Origin: Wigglesworthia glossinidia
GTDB lineage: Bacteria > Pseudomonadota > Gammaproteobacteria > Enterobacterales > Enterobacteriaceae
Assembly: GCA_030827005.1 (NCBI GenBank)
Contig: JAVBJL010000009.1
Location: 103,084-167,083 of the forward strand
DNA: 64,000 bases
Direction: 5' to 3'
The stretch's first letter is position 1. Every line of letters starts with the position of its first letter. The notes below the pieces were generated by a model. The model was not told the DNA's origin. It did not search any database and saw only the letters and a list, made by a program, of their open reading frames with translations. Both the position numbers and the translations under genes were made by a program. Below, piece by piece: positions 62,575 through 64,000 of the stretch.

Positions 62575-62628
62575 GTTTTTTCCTGATAATATTTAATAAA
62601 AATATATTTTTTATAAAAATTTTAAAAA

Positions 62629-63588
62629 TTAATTATGGTTAAAATTTTTTTTTAAGAAATTACGTATCTCTTCTACGGCAAAAGTACGAGAGTGAGTATT
62701 AATAATATAGCATGATTTTTCCCACTTACGTAACCATGTTATTTGTTTTTTAGCAAGATATTTTGTTGCGTTTAAAGTAAGAGAAATCATTTTATCATAA
62801 TTTATTTCTCCAGATAAATAAGACCACATTTGAGAATAACCGACACAGCACATTGCAGGAGCATTTTTATAAAGCTTTCTCTTAAATTTTAAATTAGAAA
62901 CTTCTGTTTGAAATCCATTTTCAAGCATTTTATGAAAACGATTTTCAATATTTTTGTATAAAATATTTTTGTTAGGAATTAAAAAAAATTGATACACATC
63001 ATAACAAAATTTTTTTTTCGGTAAATTAAATAACTCTGTAGGAGTAAATCCTGATGCAAGATATATTTCTAAAGCGCGTAATAATCTTTGATGATCATTG
63101 GGATGAATGCGCAGTGCGGATTGTGGATCAACTTTATTTAATTTTCGATATATATAATTCCAACCAAGCTGATTAGCTTGATTTTTTAAGATATTACGAA
63201 TTTTTGGCATACGCGATGGAAGCGTCGATAATCCATAAAATAAAATATAAAAATACAACATACTGCCGCCGACTAATAATGGTATGCGATTATTTAAAAT
63301 AATTTTTTGCATTACACGTAGTGCATCATGTTTAAAATCTCTAATAGAATATCTTTCTGATGGATTACGAATATCAATTAAATGATACGGTCTATATCCC
63401 ATCTCTGATAGAGAGGGTTTGGCAGTACCAATATTCATTCCTCGATAAATACATGCAGAATCTACACTAATAATATCAACTGGCAGATGCTGTTTAAGTT
63501 TTTCTGCAATTTTAGTTTTTCCAGAAGCTGTTGGTCCCATAAGAAAAATGGCTTTAGGACTTTTTTTAGTTTCTAAATTATCGTACAT
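62629..63588 (-). CDS. miaA: tRNA dimethylallyltransferase
   Basis: Adds the dimethylallyl group to A37 of tRNAs reading UNN codons. The 319 residues (E. coli 316) carry the P-loop LMGPTASGKTKIA, ISVDSACIYRGMNIGTAKPS, YHLIDIRNPSERYSIRDF, VGGSMLYF and the C-terminal KQITWLRKW. It precedes hfq as in E. coli. mutL, upstream in E. coli, is absent. Confidence 0.97.
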   Translation of the reverse strand: MYDNLETKKSPKAIFLMGPTASGKTKIAEKLKQHLPVDIISVDSACIYRGMNIGTAKPSLSEMGYRPYHLIDIRNPSERYSIRDFKHDALRVMQKIILNNRIPLLVGGSMLYFYILFYGLSTLPSRMPKIRNILKNQANQLGWNYIYRKLNKVDPQSALRIHPNDHQRLLRALEIYLASGFTPTELFNLPKKKFCYDVYQFFLIPNKNILYKNIENRFHKMLENGFQTEVSNLKFKRKLYKNAPAMCCVGYSQMWSYLSGEINYDKMISLTLNATKYLAKKQITWLRKWEKSCYIINTHSRTFAVEEIRNFLKKNFNHN

Positions 63589-63961
63589 AATTTAATTATG
63601 TTAAATAGTAAAATTTTATATGCTCTAAATATAGAGTATATTTGTTTAATTATATTAAAAATACTTTAAAATATCGTATATAACTATTATTAAGTATATA
63701 ATATATTATTTTAAAATATATAATAAAATTTTAAATTTATTAAATTTTTCATGTGAAAAGATATAAAATTAATGTAAATATTTTTAATGTTCTGGATAAA
63801 ATTGTTATTATTTTGTGTATATTAAATATTTAATAAAAAAATGTTAATAAAAAATTTCTTAAATGTTTATTTAGATAAAAATTTTTAAAAAAATATATTA
63901 TTTAAATATCTAATATTTATTATACATAATTTGTTTTATCAAAGTAATACGTATTAACCTT
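63589..63961. other. AT-rich divergent spacer, miaA/phrB
   Basis: About 370 bases with almost only A and T. No gene, RNA or repeat is convincing. It separates miaA (minus) from the photolyase start (plus). mutL, which precedes miaA in E. coli, has left no readable trace. Confidence 0.6.
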
Positions 63962-64000
63962 ATGGATAAAATTTTAGTATGGTTTCGAAATGATTTGAGA
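63962..64000 (+). CDS. phrB: deoxyribodipyrimidine photolyase, first 13 codons only
   Basis: The window ends in an open frame that reads MDKILVWFRNDLR. The stretch LVWFRxDLR is the characteristic start of class I CPD photolyases, which repair UV-induced pyrimidine dimers using light. Nothing further can be said of the gene, because the remainder lies outside the window. A cryptochrome-like relative would share this start, so the assignment is by motif and not by domain. Confidence 0.75.
   Translation, partial: MDKILVWFRNDLR

Overview
The window is a dense, strongly AT-biased stretch of chromosome (A/T-ending codons, intergenic DNA almost only A and T) from a reduced gammaproteobacterial insect endosymbiont. 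Nearly every gene has an obvious Escherichia coli counterpart, and E. coli gene order survives in blocks with genes missing inside them. A full murein/division cluster, LpxC, an orphan flagellar sigma factor FliA, vitamin genes (ribB, folP, pdxJ, coaE), a DAHP synthase and recA together point to Wigglesworthia glossinidia of tsetse flies, perhaps a lineage that kept chorismate and folate synthesis. This identification is inference from gene content, not from a database search.

Layout. 1-2945: partial cca, ribB and aroF. 3219-7144: recA, alaS, tRNA-Ser(GCU), tRNA-Arg(ACG). 7412-23544: greA, rlmE, ftsH, folP, glmM, secG, tRNA-Leu(GAG), tRNA-fMet, nusA, infB, rbfA, truB, rpsO, pnp, deaD, which is the E. 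coli 71-72 min block without yhbY, rimP and nlpI. 23820-30222: mdlA-mdlB, gpmA, ddlA, holE, ftnA. 30372-49527: the division and cell-wall (dcw) cluster rsmH-ftsL-ftsI-murE-murF-mraY-murD-ftsW-murG-murC-ftsQ-ftsA-ftsZ-lpxC-secA, without mraZ, ddlB and secM. 49556-55253 (minus strand): fliA and lepA-lepB-rnc-pdxJ-acpS, without era and recO. 55690-59656: coaE and a four-gene GltIJKL-like amino-acid importer. 59670-64000: hflC, hflK, hfq and miaA on minus (no hflX), then the first 13 codons of a photolyase.

How the genes work together. One group builds the envelope: UDP-MurNAc-pentapeptide synthesis with DdlA, GlmM for UDP-GlcNAc, LpxC for lipid A, FtsI/FtsW and the divisome, and SecA/SecG/LepB for export. 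FtsH with HflK/HflC gives membrane protein quality control. A second group covers transcription, translation and RNA turnover. A third feeds cofactor synthesis of likely value to the host: RibB (riboflavin), FolP and AroF (folate via chorismate), PdxJ (B6), CoaE and AcpS (CoA and acyl carrier protein). The importer probably takes up host glutamate or aspartate.

The most interesting signals are small. ftsL is intact only if one A is added at an A9 tract, which suggests transcriptional slippage. There are very long A tracts inside rsmH (A13) and rbfA (A12). Acidic or active-site residues are changed by apparent G-to-A transitions in FolP, RNase III, LepA and AroF. DdlA replaces the missing ddlB. 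I found no CRISPR array, insertion sequence, prophage or novel multi-gene system.
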